NCBI RefSeq assembly: GCF_014649775.1 | Contig: NZ_BMTR01000011.1 | Location: 1-64,000, forward strand | Length of the DNA: 64,000 bases | Reading direction: 5' to 3' | Source: Streptomyces longisporoflavus | GTDB taxonomy: Bacteria > Actinomycetota > Actinomycetes > Streptomycetales > Streptomycetaceae | Shown: positions 8,125 through 16,440 of the stretch, piece after piece | Numbering within the stretch: position 1 is the stretch's first letter | Layout: every line of letters begins with the position of its first letter | Made by a program: the position numbers and the translations under genes | Notes under the pieces: generated by a model | Told to the model about the DNA's origin: nothing | The model's input: only the letters and a program-made list of their open reading frames with translations | Databases searched by the model: none

Positions 8125-8865
8125 TCAGTTGAGGCTTGTCGTGCCGCGCGTGAGGTCCGTCGCGGGCAACGACGGCAGATTACGGATGATCGCGGTCTCG
8201 GCGCGAAGGACTTTCAGCTCCTCGTGCAGGCGCGACGCCGTGTCCGGCGCCTCCAGGAGCCGCTGCTTGGTGGGGGTGTCCAGGACGGCCGCCGCCGCGA
8301 CCAGGTACGACACCACGGACGGGTCGTCCGGCAGCTCGGCGCCCGTGGACAGGGACCGCTCCCGCGCTCCCGCAAGCCGCTTCTGGTAGGCGCGGAACGC
8401 CCGCAGGACGCCCTCGGCGAGGGTGCCGGCCTCCTCGCCCGGTTCCTCCGGCAGCTCCTCGACCTCGGCGGTCAGGAAGGCGCCCGACGCGTCGACCGAG
8501 TGCAGGCGCACGCGTGAGGTGCCGGTGGCAAGGACCTCGAAGCCGCCGTCGGCGCGCTCCCTGATCGTCGCCGCGTCCGCCACGCAGCCCACCGCGTGGA
8601 AGGCCCTGAGCGGGTCGTCGCCGAAGCCGGCGGTCGGTCCCTGCTCGGGCTGTGCGGTGGGGTCCGGGAGGCCGGGCGCGCTCGGCGCCACCTCCAGGCC
8701 GTCGCGGATCGCGACGACGGCGAAGAGGCGCTGCTCCTCTTCGGGGGTCTTGAGCAGGTCGCGCATCATGGCGCGATAACGCTCCTCGAACACGTTCAGC
8801 GGGAGTACGAGCCCCGGGAACAGCACCGAGTTGAGCGGGAAGAGCGGAAGCCGGACGGTGGTCAC
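8125..8865 (-). CDS. LON peptidase N-terminal (substrate-binding) domain protein
   Basis: The protein (246 aa) carries a stand-alone Lon-N/PUA-like domain without AAA or protease modules. It begins VTTVRLPLFPLNSVLFPG, the typical first strand of the family, and contains NVFEERYRAMMRD and GTSRVRL. A helical C-terminal half (YLVAAAAVLDTPTKQRLLE) follows, as in bacterial LON-N stand-alone proteins. The biochemical role is not known. It starts at GTG 8865; a TAGGCT hexamer 8 nt upstream could serve a leaderless transcript. It lies 11 nt after the gene upstream on the same strand. Confidence 0.85.
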   Translation of the reverse strand: MTTVRLPLFPLNSVLFPGLVLPLNVFEERYRAMMRDLLKTPEEEQRLFAVVAIRDGLEVAPSAPGLPDPTAQPEQGPTAGFGDDPLRAFHAVGCVADAATIRERADGGFEVLATGTSRVRLHSVDASGAFLTAEVEELPEEPGEEAGTLAEGVLRAFRAYQKRLAGARERSLSTGAELPDDPSVVSYLVAAAAVLDTPTKQRLLEAPDTASRLHEELKVLRAETAIIRNLPSLPATDLTRGTTSLN

Positions 8866-8876
8866 GAGCCTGAAGC

Positions 8877-9884
8877 CTAATGGTCGCCGGAGTCCGTACG
8901 TCCGCCGCCGGTGCGCAGCGGGGTCGTGGAGGCCACCTCGATGCGGATGCCGTCGCGCAGTTCCAGGAACTGGCCGAGCGGGTCGTCGGACATGCGGTCC
9001 CAGGGGAAGGACGTCGCGTAGGGCCCGATGAGGCGCACCTGTTCGAGGGCATCGCTCCACCGCTCCAGGCGCACGAGGACGTACGTGAGGACGTTGCGGA
9101 CCTCCGCGGGCCAGGGATCACCGGCCTCGTACTCACGGGACAGGGCGATCCCGAGGTCGGCCGCGGCGTCCAGGCGCTCGCGCGGCACGCTCCCCGACGC
9201 GCTGGTGAGGTAGGCGAACGCGGCCCGCGCGGGCAGCGCCTGGATCAGCGAGCCGGGCAGTGCGTCCCGCGCCGCCTGCTCGGCGAAGTCGAAGCACTGG
9301 CGGTGCGAGCCGTACCAGGCCGCCGACAGGTACCGCAGCGCCGAGGCGTGGCAGCCGTAGTGGTGCGGGGAGCGCCGTACCGCCTCGGTCCGCAGCGTGT
9401 CGAAGACCGAGTGCGGGGCATGGGTGCCGCGCGCGTGGTCCAGGGCGATCCGCCACGGCACGGGGTCGCGCGGGTCCGCCTCGGCGGCGGCGGTGATCAG
9501 GGGCGCCGTCTCGCGCAGCAGCTCGGCACGGGCGGGCGACTCCCAGCCGCGGACCACGGCGAGCTCGGCCTTGACGAGCAGCGCGTCCGGATCGTGCGGC
9601 GCCGCGCACTGCCAGTCGTCGAACCACTCGGGGCGGGAGCGGGCGAAGGCCGCGAGGCGCGTGGTGTAGCGGTCGCGGTTCTCCCATTCGTTGTCCTCGC
9701 GGGTCATGGCGAGGAGCTTGGCGGCGGGGTCGTAGTCGCCCCGGCCCGCGGCGACGAGCGCCGGGCCGAGCCGGTCGTCGGGTGCGTCGAGGAGCACCTC
9801 GTCGTCGGGGGTCAGGCCGGCGGCGAGGAGTGGTGTGTTCCTGACCATGCGTGCGGTGCGGATCAGGGCGCGCAGGAATGCCAT
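8877..9884 (-). CDS. Hypothetical helical-repeat protein, 335 aa
   Basis: The family is not recognised. The product is soluble and almost wholly alpha-helical, with paired helices spaced like TPR or Sel1-type repeats (for example LLVKAELAVVRGWESPARAELL, shortened to AELAVVRGWESP, and RNVLTYVLVRLERWSDALEQV, shortened to VRLERWSDALEQV). An early WENRDRYTTRLAAFA segment and a WYGSHRQCFDFAEQA segment are the most distinctive. It has no signal peptide. The start ATG 9884 lacks a ribosome binding site. It may share a transcript with the LON-N gene 11 nt downstream. Confidence 0.7.
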   Translation of the reverse strand: MAFLRALIRTARMVRNTPLLAAGLTPDDEVLLDAPDDRLGPALVAAGRGDYDPAAKLLAMTREDNEWENRDRYTTRLAAFARSRPEWFDDWQCAAPHDPDALLVKAELAVVRGWESPARAELLRETAPLITAAAEADPRDPVPWRIALDHARGTHAPHSVFDTLRTEAVRRSPHHYGCHASALRYLSAAWYGSHRQCFDFAEQAARDALPGSLIQALPARAAFAYLTSASGSVPRERLDAAADLGIALSREYEAGDPWPAEVRNVLTYVLVRLERWSDALEQVRLIGPYATSFPWDRMSDDPLGQFLELRDGIRIEVASTTPLRTGGGRTDSGDH

Positions 9885-10030
9885 CGTGTGGGTATTGAAA
9901 GCCGCAGGTCGGGGCAGTACCAGAGGATGGCGGGTGAAGCTTTCGCATCGATCGGCCGGTTGCCTGACACATGGTCAAGGGAAAGTAAAATCTCTGGCCC
10001 CGAGTGGGCACCGGCGGGTGCCGGTGGGCC

Positions 10031-10070
10031 CTGAGGGGCCCTGAGGGGTGCTGAGGGCCGCTGAGGTGCC
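10031..10070. repeat. Four tandem 10-bp CTGAGGGG-type repeats
   Basis: Four head-to-tail 10-bp units begin with CTGAGG at 10031, 10041, 10051 and 10061. They lie just beyond the stop of the 524-aa membrane protein. The rest of the 9885-10074 spacer holds a plus-strand TAAAAT (9987-9992) with no gene behind it, and nothing else that I recognise. Confidence 0.75.
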
Positions 10071-10074
10071 GCCA

Positions 10075-11649
10075 TCAGTTCCTGCGCAGCAGCCTCGTCG
10101 CCCCCGCCGCGACCGTCGTCGCGAGAACCCAGCCGAGCAGGATGAGGATCGCCGCGAACCACTGCCAGATGCCGCGCAACTGCCAGTAGCTGTCCTGGCC
10201 GAGGTTGATCACCGGGAGCAGCAGGTCGAGCGAGAAGAGCGCGGGGTTCCAGTTCGGGTGCTCGCCCGGTTTGATCGCCGGGTGCTCGGAGTGCGCGAAG
10301 GCCACCGCGCTCACCGCCCAGAGCACGGCCATCCAGAGGGCGGCCCGGCCCGGCCGGTAGCCGTACGCCACCGTCCAGTCCTGGGCGAAGCCCCAGAGCT
10401 TGGCGGCCAGGGGCAGGGTCTCGCGGCGCCGGCGCTGCTTGGCGAGCAGGACCTCGCGGGCGTCGGCGTCCTCGCCGCCGTTGCGCAGGACGGCGGCCAG
10501 CTTCTCGTACGGCTCGGGGTTGTACTCGGCGGTCGCCGCCGCCACCCAGGCCAGCCGCCGGGAGAGCGGGAAACTGCCCTGCGGGACGAGGTTCTCGTAG
10601 CTGAAGCCGCCCATCTGGAGGCCGCCGGGTCCCGGCCAGCTGGTCGACTTGTCGATCAGCGTGACGATCTTGGCGCCGGACAGAATGATCTTGCCGCGCT
10701 GCGGGGCCTCGCCGAGGAAGCGCAGCTCGGGGGTCTGGACGCGGCGCAGCGAGACTTCCTGGTCGTTCTCCAGGGTGAAGCGCGCCTGGGCCAGGTCGAC
10801 GGCGTCCCCGAAACGCCCGTCGTCGAGCCGCAGGCCGCCCTGGCACTCGAAGCGCTGGACGCGGGTGCCGCGCGGGGGAGTCGTGCCGCTGGTCATGGGG
10901 GGATCGCCGAGCGCGGACGGCGTCATGTACAGCGTGCGCTCCACGGACATCTGCGGGGCGTTCAGCGCCCGCGGGCCGTACGGATTGGCGAGCTTGCTGC
11001 CGCGCAGGCTGAAGGAGACGCCGATCTTCGCGCCGCGCAGGCTCAGCTGGCCGTGCGACTCCATCATCTCGGCCTGCAGGTCCTGCCCGACCGAGAGCCC
11101 GTCGCCCATGATCGAGTTGCCGCGCCGGTCGCGGTAGATCACGGCCTGGTTGATCAGCAGGTCGGTGCCGATCTGGGCGTCCGTGAGGCGCATGCCGTTG
11201 TGGATGCGGCAGCGCGGCAGATGCAGGTCGCCCTCCGTGTGCACGCGGGCCGCCTCCACGCGCGGGATCGAGCAGTTGACCAGGCGCAGGGTGGTGAACT
11301 TGGCCTCCGGGACCAGGATCTCCTTCTCGAAGCGGCAGTGCTTCAGTTCGGCGTAGGGAAGGATCTCGCCGCCCGCCAGATCCAGTACGTCCGTGATCTG
11401 GAGCCCCGAGAGCTTCAGCGACGAGACCCGGCCCGCGAGCGCGGGCGGCCCCTCCAGGAGCAGCCAGCACACGATGCGCGCGCGCACACTGCGTTCCGGG
11501 CCCCAGGGGTGGCCGCCGTGCGGATCGTCCGCCATCGGGTCCCCCGACCTGAGGTCGTAGACGCTGCCGTTGCGGAAGGCCTGCCACATGCCGATCTCGG
11601 CCGCGGTCAGTCCATCCGGCGGGTCCCCGGTGCCGGTGCCGTCGACCAC
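10075..11649 (-). CDS. Beta-solenoid (pentapeptide-like) membrane protein, 524 aa
   Basis: The first ~390 residues are regularly spaced strands of the type found in pentapeptide or bactofilin-like solenoids (SSLKLSGLQITDVLDL, LKHCRFEKEI, LHLPRCRIHNGMRL, LSLRGAKIGVSFSL). A helical segment and three hydrophobic spans close the protein (about 425-450, 472-487 and 495-515). Streptomyces relatives are, from memory, often labelled membrane-associated oxidoreductase, but no cofactor motif is visible and I do not support that label. It starts at GTG 11649 with GGGGAGG 11 nt upstream. It is divergent from hisD. Confidence 0.75.
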   Translation of the reverse strand: MVDGTGTGDPPDGLTAAEIGMWQAFRNGSVYDLRSGDPMADDPHGGHPWGPERSVRARIVCWLLLEGPPALAGRVSSLKLSGLQITDVLDLAGGEILPYAELKHCRFEKEILVPEAKFTTLRLVNCSIPRVEAARVHTEGDLHLPRCRIHNGMRLTDAQIGTDLLINQAVIYRDRRGNSIMGDGLSVGQDLQAEMMESHGQLSLRGAKIGVSFSLRGSKLANPYGPRALNAPQMSVERTLYMTPSALGDPPMTSGTTPPRGTRVQRFECQGGLRLDDGRFGDAVDLAQARFTLENDQEVSLRRVQTPELRFLGEAPQRGKIILSGAKIVTLIDKSTSWPGPGGLQMGGFSYENLVPQGSFPLSRRLAWVAAATAEYNPEPYEKLAAVLRNGGEDADAREVLLAKQRRRRETLPLAAKLWGFAQDWTVAYGYRPGRAALWMAVLWAVSAVAFAHSEHPAIKPGEHPNWNPALFSLDLLLPVINLGQDSYWQLRGIWQWFAAILILLGWVLATTVAAGATRLLRRN

Positions 11650-11731
11650 TGCTGTTGTCCTCCCCGTACCGCGATCTGGTACCGCAATCCCGTGTGCGAT
11701 GTGCCGCTGTCTCGTACACCTGTTTCATGCC

Positions 11732-11752
11732 CGTTCAGTGACGGGCTGAACG
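11732..11752. promoter_or_regulatory. Inverted repeat CGTTCAG-N7-CTGAACG in the hisD divergent promoter region
   Basis: A perfect 7-bp inverted repeat (11732-11738 and 11746-11752) lies between the divergent membrane-protein gene and hisD, about 87 bp before the hisD start. It overlaps a second possible pairing, CCCGT/ACGGG. It could be an operator for either gene. No regulator is encoded next to it. Confidence 0.4.
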
Positions 11753-11825
11753 CTAGTGGTGAACGGGTCTTCCGGGATCTATATCAGCCAGTGATACGGG
11801 CGTCCGACCCGGAATGACGGTCTGA

Positions 11826-11831
11826 GAGAAT
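11826..11831 (+). promoter_or_regulatory. -10-like GAGAAT, possible leaderless start of hisD
   Basis: GAGAAT ends 7 nt before GTG 11839 and no Shine-Dalgarno sequence intervenes, so the his operon may be read as a leaderless mRNA. Confidence 0.35.
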
Positions 11832-11838
11832 TGGCCAT

Positions 11839-13161
11839 GTGATCTCCCGAATCGATCTGCGCGGCGACGCCCTCCCCGAGGGTCCCGCCCTGCGCGCCCT
11901 GCTGCCCCGTGCCGACTTCGACGTCGCGGCCGCCCTGGAGAAGGTGCGGCCCATCTGCGAGGACGTGCATCATCGTGGCGACGCGGCGCTGATCGAATAC
12001 GCGGAGAAGTTCGACGGGGTACAGCTGACGCAGGTCCGCGTCCCCGCGACCGCCATCGCCGAGGCCCTGGCCGGCCTCGACCCGGTCGTCCGCGAGGCGC
12101 TGGAGGAGTCGATCAGGCGTGCCCGCGTCGTCCACGCCGAGCAGCGCCGCGCCCCGCACACCACCCAAGTCGTGCCCGGCGGCTCGGTCACCGAGAAGTG
12201 GGTGCCGGTCGAGCGTGTCGGGCTCTACGCCCCGGGCGGCCGGTCCGTCTACCCCTCCTCCGTGATCATGAACGCGGTCCCGGCGCAGGAGGCGGGCGTC
12301 GAGTCGATGGCGCTCGCGTCCCCGCCGCAGAAGGAGTTCGGCGGACTTCCGCACCCCACGATTTTGGCCGCCTGCGCCCTCCTCGGCATCGACGAGGTGT
12401 ACGCGGTCGGCGGCGCCCAGGCCGTCGCGATGTTCGCGTACGGCACCGAGACCTGCGCGCCGGCGAACATGGTCACGGGCCCCGGCAACATCTGGGTCGC
12501 CGCGGCCAAGCGCTACTTCACCGGGCGCATCGGCATCGACACCGAAGCGGGCCCCACCGAGATCGCGGTCCTCGCCGACGACACGGCCGACGCCGTGCAC
12601 GTCGCGTCCGACCTGATCAGCCAGGCCGAGCACGACCCGCTCGCCGCCGCCGTGCTCGTCACCGACTCCCTGGCCCTCGCCGACGCGGTCGTCAAGGAGC
12701 TGGAGCCGCAGGTCGCGGCGACCAAGCACGTCGAGGACCGGATCGCCCCCGCCCTCGCGGGCAGACAGTCCGCGATCGTCCTGGTCGACGGCCTGGAGGA
12801 GGGCCTGCGCGTCGTCGACGCGTACGGCGCCGAGCACCTGGAGATCCAGACCGCGGACGCCGCGGCCGTCGCGGACCGGGTGAAGAACGCGGGCGCGATC
12901 TTCGTCGGCCCCTGGGCCCCCGTCTCCCTCGGCGACTACTGCGCGGGCTCCAACCACGTCCTGCCGACGGGCGGCTGCGCCTGCCACTCCTCGGGGCTCA
13001 GCGTCCAGTCGTTCCTGCGCGGCATCCACATCGTGGACTACTCCAGGGACGCGCTCGCCGACGTCGCCCACCACGTGGTGACGCTGGCGGAGGCCGAGGA
13101 CCTGCCCGCGCACGGTGCGGCCGTGAAGGCCCGCTTCGGATGGAAGGTGCCGAACCAGTGA
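11839..13161 (+). CDS. hisD: Histidinol dehydrogenase
   Basis: The product (440 aa) is a zinc enzyme that oxidises L-histidinol to L-histidine with two NAD+, the last steps of histidine synthesis. Motifs include GGRSVYPSSVIMNAVPAQ, GPGNIWVAAAKRYF, EAGPTEIAVLAD, SQAEHDPLAAA (His/Gln zinc ligands) and SNHVLPTGGCACHSSGLSV. The length is normal for the family. It is the first gene of the his cluster, and its stop overlaps the hisC start by 4 bp (GTGA). The 11650-11838 spacer contains the divergent promoters. Confidence 0.97.
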   Translation: MISRIDLRGDALPEGPALRALLPRADFDVAAALEKVRPICEDVHHRGDAALIEYAEKFDGVQLTQVRVPATAIAEALAGLDPVVREALEESIRRARVVHAEQRRAPHTTQVVPGGSVTEKWVPVERVGLYAPGGRSVYPSSVIMNAVPAQEAGVESMALASPPQKEFGGLPHPTILAACALLGIDEVYAVGGAQAVAMFAYGTETCAPANMVTGPGNIWVAAAKRYFTGRIGIDTEAGPTEIAVLADDTADAVHVASDLISQAEHDPLAAAVLVTDSLALADAVVKELEPQVAATKHVEDRIAPALAGRQSAIVLVDGLEEGLRVVDAYGAEHLEIQTADAAAVADRVKNAGAIFVGPWAPVSLGDYCAGSNHVLPTGGCACHSSGLSVQSFLRGIHIVDYSRDALADVAHHVVTLAEAEDLPAHGAAVKARFGWKVPNQ

Positions 13162-14276
13162 CCGTCCGGATCGACGACCTCCCCGTACGCGACGAACTGC
13201 GCGGCAAGTCCCCCTACGGCGCGCCCCAGCTCGACGTACCCGTACGCCTGAACACGAACGAGAATCCGTACCCCCTCCCCGAGCCGCTCGTCGAGCGCAT
13301 CGCCGAGCGGGTCCGCGAGGCGGCCCGCGACCTCAACCGCTACCCCGACCGGGACGCCGTGGAGCTCCGCACGGAGCTCGCCCGCTACCTCACGCGCACC
13401 GGCGGCCACGAGGTCACCCTCGCGAACGTGTGGGCGGCCAACGGATCGAACGAGGTCATCCAGCAGCTGCTCCAGACCTTCGGCGGCCCCGGCCGCACTG
13501 CCATCGGCTTCGAGCCCTCGTACTCGATGCACGGCCTCATCGCGCGCGGCACCGGCACGGGCTGGATCTCTGGCCCCCGCGGCGAGGACTTCACGATCGA
13601 CGTCGAGGCGGCGACGAAGGCCGTCGCCGAGAACCAGCCCGACGTCGTCTTCATCACCACCCCCAACAACCCCACGGGCAACGCCGTCTCGGCCGACACG
13701 GTCCTCGCGCTCTACGAAGCCGCGCAGGCCGCCAAGCCGTCGATGGTCGTGGTCGACGAGGCCTACGTCGAGTTCAGCCACGGCGACTCGCTGCTCCCGC
13801 TGCTCGCGGGCCGGCCGCATCTCGTCGTCTCCCGCACCATGTCGAAGGCCTTCGGGGCGGCCGGGCTGCGCCTGGGCTACCTCGCCGCCGACCCCGCGGT
13901 CGTCGACGCCGTGCAGCTCGTACGCCTGCCGTACCACCTCTCGGCCGTCACGCAGGCAACGGCGCTCGCCGCCCTGGAGCACACCGACACGCTCCTGAAG
14001 TACGTCGAGCAGCTGAAGCGGGAGCGCGACCGCCTGGTGAGCGAGCTGCGCGCGATCGGCTACGAAGTGACCGACTCCGACGCCAACTTCGTCCAGTTCG
14101 GGCGGTTCGAGGGCGAAGGGGCCGCCCACGCCGTCTGGCAGAAGATCCTCGACCGGGGCGTCCTGGTCCGGGACAACGGAGTGCCGGGGTGGCTGCGGGT
14201 CTCCGCGGGAACCCCCGCCGAAAACGACGCGTTCCTCGATGCGGTACGCGAACTCAAGAAGGAGCAGCAGGCATGA
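13158..14276 (+). CDS. hisC: Histidinol-phosphate aminotransferase
   Basis: This 372-aa PLP aminotransferase (fold type I) interconverts imidazole-acetol phosphate and histidinol phosphate. Evidence is LNTNENPYPLPEPLVERI at the N-terminus, WAANGSNEVIQQLL, TTPNNPTGNAVS, VVVDEAYVEF (PLP Asp) and SRTMSKAFGAAGLRLGY (Schiff-base Lys). The start GTG 13158 is fixed by the 4-bp overlap with hisD and by the family N-terminus. Its 3' end overlaps the hisB start ATG (ATGA). Confidence 0.96.
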   Translation: MTVRIDDLPVRDELRGKSPYGAPQLDVPVRLNTNENPYPLPEPLVERIAERVREAARDLNRYPDRDAVELRTELARYLTRTGGHEVTLANVWAANGSNEVIQQLLQTFGGPGRTAIGFEPSYSMHGLIARGTGTGWISGPRGEDFTIDVEAATKAVAENQPDVVFITTPNNPTGNAVSADTVLALYEAAQAAKPSMVVVDEAYVEFSHGDSLLPLLAGRPHLVVSRTMSKAFGAAGLRLGYLAADPAVVDAVQLVRLPYHLSAVTQATALAALEHTDTLLKYVEQLKRERDRLVSELRAIGYEVTDSDANFVQFGRFEGEGAAHAVWQKILDRGVLVRDNGVPGWLRVSAGTPAENDAFLDAVRELKKEQQA

Positions 14277-14866
14277 GCCGCGTTGGACGGGTCGAACGGA
14301 CCACCAAGGAGACCTCGGTCCTCGTCGAGATCGATCTCGACGGCAAGGGCGAGGTGGCGGTATCCACAGGGGTCGGCTTCTACGACCACATGCTCGACCA
14401 GCTCGGCCGCCACGGCCTCTTCGACCTCACGGTCAAGACCGAGGGCGACCTGCACATCGACACCCACCACACCATCGAGGACACCGCACTCGCCCTGGGC
14501 GCCGCCTTCAGGCAGGCGCTCGGCGACAAGGTCGGCATCTACCGCTTCGGCAACTGCACGGTCCCGCTCGACGAGTCGCTCGCTCAGGTGACCGTCGACC
14601 TCAGCGGCCGTCCGTACCTCGTGCACACCGAGCCCGAGAACATGGCGCCGATGATCGGCACGTACGACACGACGATGACCCGGCACATCCTGGAGTCCTT
14701 CGTCGCACAGGCGCAGATCGCCCTGCACGTGCACGTGCCCTACGGCCGCAACGCCCACCACATCGTGGAGTGCCAGTTCAAGGCCCTGGCCCGCGCCCTG
14801 CGTTACGCCTCCGAGCGTGACCCGCGCGCCGCCGGGATCCTTCCCTCCACGAAGGGCGCGCTGTAA
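14273..14866 (+). CDS. hisB: Imidazoleglycerol-phosphate dehydratase
   Basis: The 197-aa monofunctional IGP dehydratase has no phosphatase domain fused, unlike enterobacterial HisB, so histidinol phosphatase must be encoded elsewhere. Metal-binding His clusters are visible in GFYDHMLDQLGRHG, DTHHTIEDTALALG, HILESFVAQA and NAHHIVECQFKALARALR. The start ATG 14273 overlaps the hisC stop by 4 bp with GGAGCAG just upstream. The enzyme converts IGP to imidazole-acetol phosphate, the substrate of HisC. Confidence 0.97.
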   Translation: MSRVGRVERTTKETSVLVEIDLDGKGEVAVSTGVGFYDHMLDQLGRHGLFDLTVKTEGDLHIDTHHTIEDTALALGAAFRQALGDKVGIYRFGNCTVPLDESLAQVTVDLSGRPYLVHTEPENMAPMIGTYDTTMTRHILESFVAQAQIALHVHVPYGRNAHHIVECQFKALARALRYASERDPRAAGILPSTKGAL

Positions 14867-14870
14867 AGCC

Positions 14871-15035
14871 ATGACCGGCCTCAACACCGTTCTGATCGTC
14901 GTCGGTCTCTTCCTGATCGGCGGCATCATCTCCTTCGTCAAGCAGGGGATGCCGAAAAGCCTGATCGCGCTGCTCTCCATCGGCGCGGCCATGTGCCTCG
15001 TCGCGGGAATCCTGCGACTCGACTACTGGAACTGA
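14871..15035 (+). CDS. Small two-span membrane protein in the his operon (54 aa)
   Basis: The product starts MTGLNTVLIVVGLFLIGGI and ends ILRLDYWN. Two hydrophobic helices (about 5-22 and 32-48) are separated by a short basic loop (VKQGMPKS). It lies 4 nt after hisB and 17 nt before hisH, on the same strand. No function is known to me. Its tight placement suggests co-transcription with histidine genes, and small membrane proteins at this spot are, from memory, common in streptomycetes. Confidence 0.8.
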   Translation: MTGLNTVLIVVGLFLIGGIISFVKQGMPKSLIALLSIGAAMCLVAGILRLDYWN

Positions 15036-15052
15036 GGGGAGCTGATCCACGT

Positions 15053-15694
15053 ATGACCGCTCCCAAGAAGGTCGTCGTCTTCGACTACGGCTTCGGGAAC
15101 GTCCGTTCCGCCGAGCGTGCCCTCGCGCGCGCGGGTGCGGACGTAGAGATCACCCGTGACTACGACAAGGCCATGGCCGCCGACGGCCTCCTCGTCCCCG
15201 GCGTCGGGGCCTTCGCCGCCTGCATGCAGGGGCTCAGGGAGGCGCGCGGCGACTGGATCGTGGGCCGCAGGCTCGCGGGCGGCCGGCCCGTGATGGGCAT
15301 CTGCGTCGGCATGCAGATCCTTTTCGCGCGCGGCATCGAGCACGACGTGGAGGCCGAGGGCCTCGACGAGTGGCCCGGCACCGTCGAGCCGCTGAAGGCC
15401 GACATCGTCCCGCACATGGGCTGGAACACCGTCCAGGCCCCCGAGGGCTCGCAGCTGTTCGCGGGCCTCGACGCCGACGCCCGCTACTACTTCGTGCACT
15501 CGTACGCCGTGCACCACTGGGACTTCGAGGTCGGCAACCCCTCCTTCCGCGCGCCCAAGGTCGCCTGGACCACGCACGGCGAGCCCTTCGTGGCCGCCGT
15601 CGAGAACGGCGCGCTGTGGGCCACGCAGTTCCACCCCGAGAAGTCCGGCGACGCCGGTGCCCAGCTCCTCACCAACTGGATCGGAACCCTCTAG
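15053..15694 (+). CDS. hisH: Imidazole glycerol phosphate synthase subunit HisH (glutaminase)
   Basis: This 213-aa class-I glutamine amidotransferase hydrolyses glutamine and channels ammonia to HisF for IGP and AICAR formation. The nucleophile Cys is in GICVGMQILF, and the His/Glu of the triad are in FHPEKSGDAG. The N-terminus VVVFDYGFGNVRSAERAL is typical. The start ATG 15053 has a GAGGGGAGCTG site upstream. priA follows within 20 bases, and hisF lies two genes downstream. Confidence 0.96.
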   Translation: MTAPKKVVVFDYGFGNVRSAERALARAGADVEITRDYDKAMAADGLLVPGVGAFAACMQGLREARGDWIVGRRLAGGRPVMGICVGMQILFARGIEHDVEAEGLDEWPGTVEPLKADIVPHMGWNTVQAPEGSQLFAGLDADARYYFVHSYAVHHWDFEVGNPSFRAPKVAWTTHGEPFVAAVENGALWATQFHPEKSGDAGAQLLTNWIGTL

Positions 15695-15711
15695 GAATGT
15701 CAGGGACCTCT

Positions 15712-16440
15712 GTGAGCAAGCTCGAACTCCTTCCCGCCGTCGACGTCCGCGACGGCCAGGCCGTACGCCTCGTCCATGGCGAGTCCGGCTCTGAGACCTC
15801 CTACGGCTCCCCGCTGGAGGCCGCCCTCTCCTGGCAGCGGTCGGGCGCCGAGTGGCTGCACCTGGTGGACCTGGACGCCGCGTTCGGCACCGGCGACAAC
15901 CGCGCGCTGATCGCCGAGGTCGCGGGCGCCATGGACATCAAGGTCGAACTGTCCGGCGGCATCCGCGACGACGCGTCCCTGGAGGCCGCGCTCGCCACCG
16001 GCTGCACGCGTGTGAACCTCGGTACGGCCGCCCTGGAGACCCCGGAATGGGTCGCCAAGATCATCGCCTCGCACGGCGACAAGATCGCCGTCGGCCTCGA
16101 CGTCCGCGGCACCACCCTGCGCGGCCGCGGCTGGACCCGCGACGGCGGCGACCTCTACGAGACCCTGGCGCGCCTCGACTCCGAGGGCTGCGCCCGCTAT
16201 GTCGTCACCGACATCGCCAAGGACGGCACGTTGCAGGGCCCGAACCTGGAGCTGCTGCGCAACGTCTGCGCGGCGACGGACCGCCCCGTGGTCGCGTCGG
16301 GCGGCGTCTCGTCCCTGGACGACCTGCGCGCGATCGCCGAGCTCGTCCCGCAGGGCGTCGAGGGCGCGATCGTCGGCAAGGCGCTGTACGCGAAGGCCTT
16401 CACGCTCGAAGAGGCCCTGGCCGCGGTGGCCGCGTCATGA
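15712..16440 (+). CDS. priA: Bifunctional ProFAR isomerase / PRA isomerase PriA
   Basis: The 242-aa (beta-alpha)8 barrel isomerises ProFAR in histidine synthesis. In actinobacteria the same enzyme also isomerises phosphoribosyl-anthranilate in tryptophan synthesis, replacing TrpF. Catalytic Asp residues lie in LLPAVDVRDGQAVRLVHG and in VVTDIAKDGTLQGPN, and phosphate loops in VELSGGIRDD and VASGGVSSLDDL. The start GTG 15712 (AGGGA at 15702-15706) is preferred over ATG 15697, which has no room for a binding site. No trpF is seen near the trp genes, which supports the dual role. The stop overlaps the next gene by 4 bp. Confidence 0.95.
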   Translation: MSKLELLPAVDVRDGQAVRLVHGESGSETSYGSPLEAALSWQRSGAEWLHLVDLDAAFGTGDNRALIAEVAGAMDIKVELSGGIRDDASLEAALATGCTRVNLGTAALETPEWVAKIIASHGDKIAVGLDVRGTTLRGRGWTRDGGDLYETLARLDSEGCARYVVTDIAKDGTLQGPNLELLRNVCAATDRPVVASGGVSSLDDLRAIAELVPQGVEGAIVGKALYAKAFTLEEALAAVAAS

